From: Auxenochlorella pyrenoidosa
Lineage: Eukaryota > Chlorophyta > Trebouxiophyceae > Chlorellales > Chlorellaceae
Direction: 5' to 3'
Length of the DNA stretch: 40,347 nucleotides
Assembly: GCA_001430745.1 (NCBI GenBank)
Contig: KQ482057.1
Coordinates: 12,826 to 53,172 of the forward strand
Each line of letters begins with the position of its first letter. Position 1 is the first letter of the stretch. The notes under the pieces were generated by a model. The model was not told the DNA's origin, ran no database searches, and saw nothing but the letters and a program-made list of their open reading frames with translations. A program made the position numbers and the translations under genes. Below are positions 7,985 through 17,192 of this stretch, piece after piece.

Positions 7985-9274
7985 ATGCCGCCCCGCCGCG
8001 CTGCTGCCGCCACCCCCACCGGTCCTGCTGCGGCTGTGGCGGCGCGCCGGCGCGAGCAGCATGCACATGCCCAGCAGGCAGGAGCCCGACAGGAGCTGTC
8101 GCTGCAGCAGCAGCTGGAGGCGGCAGTGGCGCGGGAACTGGAGCTGCGGCAGCAGCTGAAAAAGGAGCGCTCCAAGCGCCGGGCAGCCCAGGCAGCTCTG
8201 CGGCGGGCACGGGCTGCCGCCACTTCCAAAGGCGGCGGCGGCCGAGCGCCGCTGCACCGTGCCGCGGCAGGTGGCGATGCAGCGACGGTGCGGCTCCTCC
8301 TGGCGGTTGATCAAGAGTGCGTCACCTGGGGCGACAATGACGGGGACACCCCCCTCCACCTGGCTGCTGGGAGCGGCAGCGTTGAAGTCATGCAGCTGCT
8401 GCTTGCCGCAGCCCCAGACGCACTCACAGCTGTCAACTCGGCAGGCAAGTCGGCGCTGCATGCAGCGGCAGCGAGCTACAACGGCGAGCGAGCAGTGCGC
8501 TGGCTGCTGCAGGCGGCGCCACAGCTGGCAGCGGTTCGGGACAGATGGGACGGGTCAGCCATGCACTCGGCAGGCTGCTCAGACTATGGGGCTGCGGCAG
8601 TGTGCCTGCTGGCAGCAGCCCTGCCAGAGCTGGTCACAGCAACAGACCGCTCAGGGCAGACCCCCCTGCACATGGCTGCCCATCGGGCCAGAATGCCCGT
8701 CATCAACGCACTGATGGAACTGGCACCGCAGGCAGCTGCTGCAGTCGACCGTTTAGGGCTAACCCCCCTGCACGTCGCTGCGAACAGCTCATTTGCAGGC
8801 AGAGACCATGGCACGATGATGCAAGCGCTGTTTGAGGCGGCTCCCGCTGCCGCGCGCATGCAGAGCTGCAGCGGGCGCACTCCCCTGGAGGTGCTGCTGG
8901 CCAACCCATACGGCAGCGCTGCAGCCAGGGCCCTGGGTGTGCGCAATGCACAGGCAGCGCTGCAGCTGCTGCAGGCAGCCATGCATCCAGCTGACCCGGC
9001 CTTGCTGGGCTGCCTGGCAGCAGCGCTCCCTCTCCCGGCCTTTGAGTGGGCATAGCTGCCAGCGGCCTGCCTGGCTGGCGCCCTGCCCACCGCTCTGGCG
9101 CACTCGCAAGCCCAGGCGCGCCTGCTGATGGCGCAACTGCCGCCAGCGGATGCGGCCCGCCTGCGCACGCTAGCGCTGTGCCTTGCGCGCATGCAACGCG
9201 CTGCAGCGTCTCCCCTGCCACTGCCCCTGCTGCAGCGCATTCTGGGCCAGGCTGGCAGCCTGCTGTACGCCTGA
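7985..9274 (+). pseudogene. Short type-B coiled-coil/ankyrin gene with one in-frame stop (B3)
   Basis: The ATG at 7985 aligns with B2 and B4. The frame runs through a coiled coil (residues about 20-80) and seven ANK units to a TAG at 9053-9055. Paralogues have TCG (Ser of EWASLP) there. Beyond this one codon the frame is open and fully conserved to the TGA at 9272-9274, encoding the rest of the C-terminal module. The total is 429 codons plus stop, identical to B2. This is therefore a recent nonsense change or a sequencing error. If real, the product is 356 residues and lacks nearly all of the C-terminal module while keeping the coiled coil and ANK repeats. A TGTAA signal follows at 9374. Confidence 0.85.
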
Positions 9275-9373
9275 GCGGTTGCACAATGCTCGCGCTGCCA
9301 TGGACGGCACCTGCACAGTACATTGCTGCACGCCCCATGTTGTCACAGAAGATTACTGATCACCTATGTACAG

Positions 9374-9378
9374 TGTAA
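9374..9378 (+). terminator. TGTAA poly(A)-type signal of B3
   Basis: Lies 100 bases after the B3 terminal stop, inside the duplicated 3' flank (9275-9390). Confidence 0.6.
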
Positions 9379-9449
9379 TACCTAATGTCCCTTCACGCAA
9401 GCAACATGGTGCTGTGGGCCTGTGAAAATTGGATCCAAAATTGGATCCT

Positions 9450-9645
9450 CCGGAGGTGCCGCCCGCGCTGTGCCTGCTGGGCTCAAACGTGTCACCGTGG
9501 TGCGCGATGCGGGTGTTTGCTGTTGATTACATTGCAAAATACGGTATCACGGCCCAGAGAACCAGCCGGCGCAAGCACAAGGCAGACGGCACTCGCAAGG
9601 GACAGGCAAGTTCGCCTGCCTCGCTCGCATGCTGGCTACCGGGGC
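9450..9645. repeat. Short-B upstream repeat P, copy 3
   Basis: Contains gctgggctcaaacgtgtc at 9476-9493 and ggcaagttcgcctgcctcgc near 9604. Directly before it, 9427-9448 is a tandem duplication of aattggatcc(a). Confidence 0.75.
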
Positions 9646-9872
9646 TTGGCCGAGTGCGCTCTGCGCTGCGCATGTCTTACAGACAGCCGCATGCAGTAAA
9701 GAGAGTGCCTTCGAGGGGCCCCGCCGCCGTCTGAGCGGCAGCTGGCAGCCGGCAGTCGGCTGCCAGGTGCAGCGCACCCTCTGCCGTCCCATGCCCTCAG
9801 GTTCGGCAGCCATCAGCCTAATGACCCATAGAGTCCCGTCCCCCTTATGCAGCCGGCGTCTTTGCCAACACA

Positions 9873-11102
9873 ATGCAGCCAAGCGGACCTGCTGCGGCCG
9901 TGGCGGCACGCCGGCGCGAGCAGCACGGCCATGCCCAGCAGGCAGGGACGTCCAGGCAGGATCAGGCGCTGCGGCAGCAGCTGAAAAAGGAGCGCTCCAA
10001 GCGCCGGGCAGCAGAGGCAGCGCTTCGGCAGGCACGGGCTGCCGCCACTGCCAGGGACGTCAGCGGCCAAGCGCCGGTGCACCGCGCCGCTGCTTATGGC
10101 GACGCCGCATCGGTGAAGCTCATCCTGGCGGTGGATGGGGAGTGTGCCACCTGGGCCAACAACAGCGGGGACACCCCCTTCCACCTGGCTGCCGCCAGCG
10201 GCAGCGTCGACACAATGCAGCTGCTGCTGTCGGCAGCACCAGACACGCTCACAGCGGTGAACTTTGGAGGCAAGTCGGCGCTGCACGCAGCAGCAGCGAG
10301 CTATAACGGCGAGCGAGCGGTGCACCTGCTGCTGCAGGCGGCGCCACCGCTGGCGACGGTTCGGGACAATCAGGGCCACTCGGCCATGCACTCGGCAGGC
10401 ACCTCTCTGACTGGAGCTCCCGTCGTTGCCCTCCTGGCGGCAGCTCTGCCAGAGCTGGTCACAGCCACAAACCTCTCAGGGCAGACCCCCCTGCACGTGG
10501 CTGCACACTGGGCCAAGCCTGCCGTCCTCCGCGCACTGCTGGAGCTGGCACCAGAGGCAGCCGCTGCAGTCGACAGGGCAGGGCAGAGCCCCCTGCATGC
10601 CACCGCGACCAGCTCGTTTGCAGCCACTGACTTGAGCGCGGCGATGCAAGCGCTGTTTGAGGCTGCCCCCGCTACTGCGCGCATGCAGGACAGCAGCGGG
10701 CGCACCCCCCTGGAGCTGCTGCTGGTCAACACATGCGGCAGCGCTGCAGCCAGGCACCTGGGTGTGCGCGATCCCCAGGCGACCCTGCAGCTGCTGCAGG
10801 CGTCAGCTGAGCCGGCCGAACCATCGGCCCTTGCTGCCAACCTGGCCGCCTGCCTGCCCCTCTCGGCCTTTGAGTGGGCCTCGCTGCCAGCGGCCTGCCT
10901 GGCAGCTGCCCTGCCCTCCGCGCTGGCGCACTCGCCAGCCCAGGCGCGCCTGCTGATGGCGCACCTGCCACCGGCGGATGCGGCCCGCCTGCGCACGCTG
11001 GCGCTGTGCCTGGTGCGCGCACAGCGCGCTGTGGCAGTTCTCCTGTCACTGCCCCTTTTGCAGCGCATTTTTTTGCACGCTGGCGGCCTGCTGTACGCCT
11101 GA
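9873..11102 (+). CDS. Short type-B coiled-coil/ankyrin protein (B4)
   Basis: A 409-residue protein. The ATG at 9873 sits in the same sequence context as the B2 and B3 starts. The coiled coil is shorter than in B2/B3 by about two and a half heptads, so that LRQQLKKERSKRRAAEAAL follows soon after the start. Seven ANK units follow (APVHRAAAYGD, DTPFHLAAASGS, SALHAAAAS, SAMHSAGTS, TPLHVAAH, SPLHATATS, RTPLELLLVN). The C-terminal module is complete (FEWASLPAACLAAALP, HLPPADAARLRTLALCL, LQRIFLHAGGLLYA). It is the third tandem short-B copy and faces a decayed type-A gene tail-to-tail, with repeat D between them. Confidence 0.88.
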   Translation: MQPSGPAAAVAARRREQHGHAQQAGTSRQDQALRQQLKKERSKRRAAEAALRQARAAATARDVSGQAPVHRAAAYGDAASVKLILAVDGECATWANNSGDTPFHLAAASGSVDTMQLLLSAAPDTLTAVNFGGKSALHAAAASYNGERAVHLLLQAAPPLATVRDNQGHSAMHSAGTSLTGAPVVALLAAALPELVTATNLSGQTPLHVAAHWAKPAVLRALLELAPEAAAAVDRAGQSPLHATATSSFAATDLSAAMQALFEAAPATARMQDSSGRTPLELLLVNTCGSAAARHLGVRDPQATLQLLQASAEPAEPSALAANLAACLPLSAFEWASLPAACLAAALPSALAHSPAQARLLMAHLPPADAARLRTLALCLVRAQRAVAVLLSLPLLQRIFLHAGGLLYA

Positions 11103-11299
11103 GCACACCCTGCGCTTCGACTGTGCAGCACGAGTTCAATCGTTCCTTAATCTCCGTCTTCTGCTTCATGTTGCTCCCTGCTGGGCCGCCTACACTTTTA
11201 CCTGCGCATCACTTGCCCTCTCCAGCCAGACGTGTTCTTAGGGTGCTGCCAGAGCCGCTGCGTCAACGGGCAGTCATCCAGGTGCCTCGTGACAAGCTG

Positions 11300-11560
11300 C
11301 TGGTTTGCAGAGCACAGGTATGCTTGGGCGGCCACTGCAGTGCCAACCCCGGGCGGGGCAGAGGCAGCAGGGCGAGTCGTGGCGGGAGAGGCGGCGGTGG
11401 CTCGGGCGGCATGGGCGGCAGCCCCGCGGCTGCTGAGATCGCAGTCGCAGGTGCCTCAACAAACGAATGAAGCGGGCGGAGCGGCCCTCAGCGGCAGAAA
11501 GTAAAATACAGCGGCTTCCTGTCGCGCAAAGCCCGCCGAATGCACTGAGTGCCAGCCAGA
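11300..11560. repeat. Tail-to-tail spacer repeat D, copy 1
   Basis: Homologous to 14765-15010. Shared blocks include gcttgggcggccac, gcagcagggcgagt, cgggcggcatgggcggcag and gtcgcgcaaagcccgccgaatg. In both copies a plus-strand B gene lies to the left and a minus-strand A gene or relic to the right, so a whole B-D-A unit was duplicated. Confidence 0.75.
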
Positions 11561-11727
11561 AGGTTTGTTAAGGCATTAAAAGCTTTTGAAAATGCGCAGG
11601 AAGGATGGGCGGGCTGAAGCAGCACTCTGGCGGGAGCGCGTCGTGCACCTCGCCAGCACTCAAAACTCCTCAAACCCACAGATGCTCAGCTGCAATTCCA
11701 GTTACGATGCAACCACCCGGGTCAATG

Positions 11728-12258
11728 TCAGGCATACAGGCGGCTGCCAGCGTGCAAAAGAATGCGCTGCAGCAGGGGCAGCGGCACCGGGCCAGCCGCG
11801 GTGCCCTGCACGCATGCCAGGCACTGCGCCAGCGTGCGCAGGCGGGCCGCATCTGCCGGCAGCAGGTGTGCCACCAGCAGGCGTGCCGTGGCTGGCGAGT
11901 GCGCCAGCGCGTTGGGCAGGGCAGCTGCCAGGCAGGCTGGTGGCGCTGAGGCTGCCACAAAGGCCGAGAGGGGCAGGCAGGGGGCGACAAGGGTACACAG
12001 GGTGGGGTTGGTGGCCGCTTGGCTGCCTGCAGCAGCCACAGGGTTGCCTGCGGAGCCAGCACACCCAGCTCCCGTGCCGCAGGACTGTTCCTGTTTGCGA
12101 GCAGCAGCAGCTCCAGGGGAGTGCAGCCGCCCTTGTCATGCCAGCGGGCCACGGCGTGGGCTGCAGCAAACAGCGTCTGCTTCGCCTTGCTCCCTGCCCG
12201 CATAAGCCTGGGCCGCAGCCGCATGCAGCGGCGTCTGGCCCTTTGCATCGACCGCTGC
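11728..12258 (-). pseudogene. Truncated, frameshifted type-A ankyrin relic
   Basis: Family sequence is readable from the right: AVDAKGQTPLHAAAA in one frame, then CTPLELLLLANRNSPAA and LGVLAPQATL in a second, then LVAPCLPLSAF through HLLPADAARLRTLAQCL to SRLYA-stop (11728) back in the first. It is closest to A2 (15190-16323), sharing the LLLANRNSPAA block and the VAPCLPLSAFVAAS block. Two frameshifts and loss of the N-terminus and first ANK repeats make it non-functional. Its 5' break coincides with the start of the spacer module at about 12260. Its TGTAA-equivalent has decayed (ttacg near 11701 against ttaca in A2). Confidence 0.82.
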
Positions 12259-12274
12259 TGAACAAGGCAACAGC

Positions 12275-12560
12275 ACTGTGGGGCGACGTGCCTGCTGGGC
12301 TCCCAGGCCCCGCTGTGCCGGGCATCCACCCTTTCTTTGCAGGAGGCTGCTTGTCCACTCATCAAACTCCCGCAGGCACAATCGAGGCTACTAGTGAGCA
12401 ACCTTGCGAGCAGGCGCCCTGAAGAACCGTGCGTGAGTTCGGAGGCTCGCACGAGCAAGGCACCCTGCCTGCTGTGCGCCTGTCTGCTCCAGCCCGCCAA
12501 TGAGCCCTCGTCGTGTAGGGGGCTGAGCAAGCTGCTGCCGGCCCTCGGGAGCTCAGCCGA
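12275..12560. repeat. Divergent-pair spacer module, copy 2 (reverse orientation)
   Basis: Reverse complement of the modules at 2885-3190 and 39430-39705. It shares gctgggctcccagg, ctgcttgtccac, gtgagcaaccttgcgagcag, gtgcgtgagttcggaggctc and ctgagcaagctgct. It lies between the A relic (minus) and long B5 (plus), matching the A/B arrangement of copy 1. Confidence 0.75.
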
Positions 12561-12721
12561 CAGGCTGGCGGCGACGCCCTTGCCTTGGGGCTTTCGAATC
12601 GAGCTTGGCTGTTGGCTGTTGGCTGCTGTTGGCTGCGTGGGCCACCTACTCGTGTGCGTCACGCAGCAAGGCGCTGCTCCCCTCTGCTGCAGGCGGCTGC
12701 TCCCACCCACTGCTGGAAGCC

Positions 12722-14521
12722 ATGGCGGACCGGATTGTCATGGCAGTTGTTGCCGGCGCCGCCAGCACAGCTATGTGGAATGCGGCAGGCCTGGTGAGGA
12801 AGCAGGCTGCAGAGCTTGCAGCAGAGCAGGTTGCAGTGCAGCAAACTGCTGAGGCGGCACTGGCTGAGGCACAGCAGGATGCAGCACAGCGCGAGCATGC
12901 GCTGCAGCAGCAACTGGAGGCAAAGCATGCGGGCATGCAGGCTGCCGAGGCTGCTCTGTCACAGTTGCAGGGGGAGGCAGCAGCACGCGAGCAGGCATTG
13001 CAGGCGCAGCTGGAAGCAAAGCATGCGGCGCTGCAGGCTGCCGAGGCGGCACTGGCTGAGGCGCAACGGCAGGCAGCAGGGCGCGAGCAGGCACTGCAGC
13101 AGCAGCTGGAGGCAGAGCGAGCCTGCACACAGGTTGGCGAGACAGCACTGACCCAAGCACAGCAGGACGCTGCAGCACGTGAGCAAGCATTCTTGGAACA
13201 GCTGGAGGAAGAGCGCTTCTGGGCGCAGGATGTGGAGGCTGCACTGGACGAAGCACAGCAAGAGGCTGCAGCACACAAAGGGGCGCTGCAGCAGCAGCTG
13301 GAGGAAAAGCATGCGGCGCTGCAAGCTGCCGAGGCTGCTCTGGCGCAAGCGCAGCAGGAGGCTGAGGCACGCGAGCGGGCGCTGCAGCAGCAGCTGGAGG
13401 CAGAGCGAGCCCGAGCACAGGCTGGTGAGGCTGCACTGCCTCAGTTTCTGCAGCGGGCACGGGCTGCCGCCACTGCCAGAGACGTCAGTGGGCGAGTGCC
13501 GCTGCACCGCGCCGCAGCGGATGGCGATGTGGCAATGGTGCGACTCATCCTTGCGGTCAATCAGGAGTGCGACAGGGACGGGGACACCCCCTTACACTTG
13601 GCCACCAAGCGGACCAGTGTTGAGACCATGCAGCTGCTGCTTGCGGCAGCCCCGGACATCCTCACAGCGGTGAACTCTGCAGGCAGGTCGGCGCTGCATG
13701 CCGCGGCAGTGGGCTACAGGGGCGACATCATGGTGCGCTGGCTGCTGCAGGCGGCACCCCAGCTGGCAATGATTCGGGACAACCAGGGGCGAACGGCCAT
13801 GCATGCAGCTAGCACCACGCTGGATGGAGCTTCCAGCGTTCATCTGCTGGCGGCGGGCCTACCAGGGCTGGCCACGGCCACAGACCTCTCGGGGCAGACC
13901 CCCCTGCACGTGGCAGCCCACAAGACCAATGTGCCAGTCATCCAGGCACTGCTGGACCTGGCACCAGAGGCAGCCAGTGCACTTGATAGCTGCGGGCGGA
14001 CACCGATGCATGCGGCAGCAACCTGCTCCACACCATATTTCAACCTGGACTCACCAATGCGAATGCTCTCCAAGGCAGCCCCCGCCACTGCACGCATGCA
14101 CGACAGCAGCGGCCGCACCCCCCTGGAGCTGCTGCTGGCCAACAGATCTCCATTCGCCAGCGCTGCAGCCAGGGCCCTGGGTGTGCGTGATCCCCAGGCA
14201 ACAATGCAGCTGCTGCAGGCAGCCAGGCAGCCGGCTGAGCCATCTGCCCTGGCTGCCCGCCTTGCCAGCAGCAGGCCCCTCTCGGCCTTTGAGTGGGCAT
14301 CGCTGCCGGCGGCCTGCCTGGCTGCTGCCCTGCCCACTGCGCTGGCGCACTCGCAAGACCAGGCGCGCCTGCTGGTGGCGCACCTGCCGCCGGCGGATGC
14401 GGCCCGCCTGCGCACGCTGGCGCTGTGCCTGGCACGGCTGCAGCGCACCGTGGCAGCGCCCCTGCCGCTGCCTCTGCTGCAGCGCATTCTGGCCCAGGCT
14501 GGCAGCCTTCTGTATGAGTGA
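12722..14521 (+). CDS. Long type-B coiled-coil/ankyrin protein (B5)
   Basis: A 599-residue protein. The ATG at 12722 (MADRIVMAVVAGAAS) matches the starts of B7 and B1. The short hydrophobic N-terminus is followed by LVRKQ. Residues about 43-234 are six consecutive 32-residue coiled-coil repeats of the form AEAAL-AQQ-AAREQALQQQLEA. Seven ANK units follow from about residue 260 (VPLHRAAADGD, DTPLHLATKRTS, SALHAAAVG, TAMHAAST, TPLHVAAH, TPMHAAAT, RTPLELLLAN), then the full C-terminal module ending SLLYE. It is the largest intact family member in the window. The coiled coil suggests self-assembly or pairing with other B proteins, with ANK repeats for client binding; this is inference. Confidence 0.9.
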   Translation: MADRIVMAVVAGAASTAMWNAAGLVRKQAAELAAEQVAVQQTAEAALAEAQQDAAQREHALQQQLEAKHAGMQAAEAALSQLQGEAAAREQALQAQLEAKHAALQAAEAALAEAQRQAAGREQALQQQLEAERACTQVGETALTQAQQDAAAREQAFLEQLEEERFWAQDVEAALDEAQQEAAAHKGALQQQLEEKHAALQAAEAALAQAQQEAEARERALQQQLEAERARAQAGEAALPQFLQRARAAATARDVSGRVPLHRAAADGDVAMVRLILAVNQECDRDGDTPLHLATKRTSVETMQLLLAAAPDILTAVNSAGRSALHAAAVGYRGDIMVRWLLQAAPQLAMIRDNQGRTAMHAASTTLDGASSVHLLAAGLPGLATATDLSGQTPLHVAAHKTNVPVIQALLDLAPEAASALDSCGRTPMHAAATCSTPYFNLDSPMRMLSKAAPATARMHDSSGRTPLELLLANRSPFASAAARALGVRDPQATMQLLQAARQPAEPSALAARLASSRPLSAFEWASLPAACLAAALPTALAHSQDQARLLVAHLPPADAARLRTLALCLARLQRTVAAPLPLPLLQRILAQAGSLLYE

Positions 14522-14764
14522 GATACCTGATCTCCGTCTGCTTCCTGCTACTCAAGCCCTCGCCTGCGCCACCCAGACCTTCCTGAACTGACCATTGCCT
14601 GCCTCTCCCGCCAGTTTCGTACGCTTCCAGGTGTCACCCTAGCCGCTTTGTTTGTAGTTTCTATTGATCGGTCGACTGCTTGGTCTGATTGGTTTGGGTA
14701 GGCAACGCTGTGAAATCTGCCTCAAATGACGACTACCCAGTTGAATCTTGATGTGCCAGTAATT
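14522..14764. other. 3' flank of B5
   Basis: Begins with sequence related to the B4 3' flank (tgatctccgtctgcttc against taatctccgtcttctgcttc). No gene or clear poly(A) signal is seen. Confidence 0.4.
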
Positions 14765-15010
14765 TGCGGAGCGCAGTTCTGCTTGGGCGGCCACGGCCGT
14801 GCCAACAAGGGTCAGGCAGCGACAGCAGGGCGAGTTGTGGCAGGAAGGCGGCAGGGGGTCGGGCGGCATGGGCGGCAGTCCCGCGGCTGCTGGGATCGCG
14901 CTCTAAGATTTCTCAAAGAATGCATTAAGCGGGCAAAGACGACCTCGGTTGCATAGCGAAGAACACAGCGGCACTCTGTCGCGCAAAGCCCGCCGAATGG
15001 ACTCGGATTC
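14765..15010. repeat. Tail-to-tail spacer repeat D, copy 2
   Basis: Second copy of the 11300-11560 repeat, here between intact B5 and intact A2. Confidence 0.75.
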
Positions 15011-15162
15011 ATCGGAAAGTATACATAGGGAGATATCAAGGCCTAGAAACAGCGGAGTAAGGGCGACGTGAGCAACGACAGTCTGCTGCGGCAGGGCGGC
15101 GCACACTCAAAAAGCTCCTGAGTCTGATGTTGACCTCAACAGATGCTCAGCTGCAATTCCAG

Positions 15163-15167
15163 TTACA
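15163..15167 (-). terminator. TGTAA poly(A)-type signal of A2 (minus strand)
   Basis: Plus-strand ttaca, 23 bases past the A2 stop codon on the minus strand. Confidence 0.55.
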
Positions 15168-15189
15168 ATTGCACTCACCTCTGCGTCTT

Positions 15190-16323
15190 TCATGTGTACA
15201 GCATGCTGCCCGCCTGGGCCAGAATGCGCTGCAGCAGGGGCAGCGGCAGCGGAGCCGCTGCGGTGCGCTGAACGCGCGCCAGGCACAGCGCCAGCGTGCG
15301 CAGGCGGGCCGCATCCCTCTGCGGCAGGTTAGCTGCCAGCAGGTGCACCTGGGCAGTCGAGTGCGCCAGCGCAGTTGGGAGGGCAGCAGCCAAGCAGGCT
15401 GGTGGCAGCGAGGCCGCCACAAAGGCCGAGAGGGGCAGGCAGGGGGCGACAAGGGTGCCCATGGCAGGGTTAGCGGGCCTCTTGGCTGCCTGCACCAGCC
15501 GCAGGGTTGCCTGCGGAGCCAACACACCCAGCTTTTGCGCCGCAGGGCTGTTCCTATTTGCGAGAAGCAGCAGCTCCAGGGGAGTGCGGCCGCCCTTGTC
15601 GCGCATGCGGGCAGCGCCAGGTGCCGCCTCAAACAGCGCCAGCATCGCAGCGCCTTGCTCCCCGCCCGCATAAACCAGGGCTGCGGCTGCATGCAGCGGC
15701 GTCTGGCCCCTTGCATCAGCCGCTGCTGCTGCCTGCGGGGCAGCCACCAGCAGCTGCTGCACGATTGATGCACTGACTTGCCGCTGCCCGCAGGCCAGGT
15801 GCAGCGGGGTCTGCCCGCTGGCCGTGACAGCTGCCCCTGCCTTGGGGGCTGCAGCCAGCAGCCGTTCCACCAGCCCTGTGCTGGGCGGGCCATCTTTGCG
15901 CTTGCAGGCCAGGTGCAACGGGGTCTGCCGTCGCGCATCGACTGCCGCTGCCGTGCGTGCACATGCCGCCAGCAGGAGCTCCGCCACTGCCGGGCTGCCA
16001 CGCTGGCAGGCCAGGTGCAGCGGCAGGCGGCCGCGCGCGTCTCGCACTGCTGTCGCCCTGGGGCAGGCATCCAGCAGGTGCTGCACCAATTGCTGGTCGT
16101 CTCCTCTCGCTGCCCGGTGCAGCGGGGTCTGCTGCTTTCTGTCACGGGTCAGGTAGGCCTTGCGGCCAGGTCGCCGCCACAGCCTGATGACAATGCCTAC
16201 GTAGGCTGCAATGGCGCCGGCATGCAGCACCTTGGCGATCCCTGGCCCTGCAGGAAGCGAGAGCATGGGCATGTGATCGTGGGGTGCGGCATGATGCAGC
16301 GCAAAGAGGCAGGTATTTTGCAT
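15190..16323 (-). CDS. Type-A ankyrin-repeat protein with N-terminal hydrophobic segment (A2)
   Basis: A 377-residue protein from the ATG at 16323 (MQNTCLF). An in-frame ATG at 16272 (MPMLSL) aligns with A1 and could be the true start. A hydrophobic segment (AGAIAAYVGIVIRLW) lies at about residues 36-50 and is followed by the basic stretch RRPGRKAY, a pattern typical of a single membrane anchor with its positive side after the helix. Six ANK units follow (TPLHRAARGDD, LPLHLACQRGS, TPLHLACKRK, TPLHLACGQRQ, TPLHAAAALV, RTPLELLLLAN), then the C-terminal module (LAAALPTALAHS, then RDAARLRTLALCLARVQ, LQRILAQAGSMLYT). The TPLHLAC form, in place of TPLHxAA, is typical of the A type. It converges with B5. 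Confidence 0.87.
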   Translation of the reverse strand: MQNTCLFALHHAAPHDHMPMLSLPAGPGIAKVLHAGAIAAYVGIVIRLWRRPGRKAYLTRDRKQQTPLHRAARGDDQQLVQHLLDACPRATAVRDARGRLPLHLACQRGSPAVAELLLAACARTAAAVDARRQTPLHLACKRKDGPPSTGLVERLLAAAPKAGAAVTASGQTPLHLACGQRQVSASIVQQLLVAAPQAAAAADARGQTPLHAAAALVYAGGEQGAAMLALFEAAPGAARMRDKGGRTPLELLLLANRNSPAAQKLGVLAPQATLRLVQAAKRPANPAMGTLVAPCLPLSAFVAASLPPACLAAALPTALAHSTAQVHLLAANLPQRDAARLRTLALCLARVQRTAAAPLPLPLLQRILAQAGSMLYT

Positions 16324-17192
16324 GGCAGGCAGTGCAGGCTGCGTTGAAGCGAGGGCGGGCACTACCGGAAAGCAGCTACACGGGCCCGCAGCGCCCAAAC
16401 CTGCCTCTTGGAGGCCTCCCACCTGACAGTTGCAAGCGCCAGGCCCCTTGTCGGCGCGCCTGTGCCTGCCAGCCGCCCTCCCGCTCAACAATCGCCATGG
16501 TGCCTTGCGCCCGCATACCTAGGCAGGGGGGCCAGAGATGCCACTTTCCAATGCTCAGCGTCAGTGGTAGACACAATTCAAGGTGAAGGTCGCAGAATAA
16601 AGGCTCTGCAACGTGTCATGCAGCGCATACGCGGCGGCAGCGGCGGCGGCAGCGGCAGCGGTCCCCGAGGCTCCCCCTGCCCAACTCACCGGAGAGCGAT
16701 CGCTCGACTCTGGAGACTTGTTCGCAATTTGTTTGGATAGAGGGAAGGAAGAGTCGCGTCGCCGATGGTGGCTCACGAAAGGTGCTTGCCTCGAGCAGGC
16801 CGTCCTCGGTGCCAGCTTGCCTTCCTGACGCAATGAGCCAATGGTCGAGGATGATCGCTGCCTGGAGGGTGCGTGCTTTGCTTCGAACAATCGCAACTTG
16901 CGGCGGTGCCGGCGCGCAGTGGCGGCGCTCAGTGCGCTGGCGCCGACATCATGCGCCGACAGGCGGGCTCAGCCCGCCTGCCTCCCCCACGAAGGAACCC
17001 GCTTTTCCAGGTGTCAACTCTGAACTCTTGCTGCCCTCCTCCCTGCCACCGTTCTGCGCAGTCTTTTCAATCGTGTTGCATCTGTACAGGCTGTGGCATT
17101 CATCGCGGGATGTCAAAAGCCGCCGGTCGCTGAATGTGGGGTCGTTGATCGGCGCCTGTGCGCGCTAGCATGTCCAGCAAAAGCGCTTAAGT
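16324..17192. other. Intergenic region upstream of A2
   Basis: No gene is recognised. A GGC/CAG-rich microsatellite at 16629-16660 creates a ten-alanine run in one open frame on each strand, but neither frame shows splice signals or conserved features. It probably contains the A2 promoter and 3' UTR sequence of the large minus-strand gene. Confidence 0.4.

Noticed and set aside
11670..12710. 346-codon minus-strand open frame
   Set aside because: It reads the A relic in the right frame only for a short middle part and then runs through the spacer module; similarity shifts frame twice.
16195..16206. 12-bp perfect palindrome gcctacgtaggc, similar to cctacgtagg at 2771
   Set aside because: It lies inside the A2 coding sequence (AYVG of the hydrophobic segment), so chance is the simpler reading.
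16613..16828. Open frame with a ten-alanine run on the plus strand (and a similar one on the minus strand)
   Set aside because: Created by a GGC/CAG microsatellite; no splice sites, family similarity or context support either strand.
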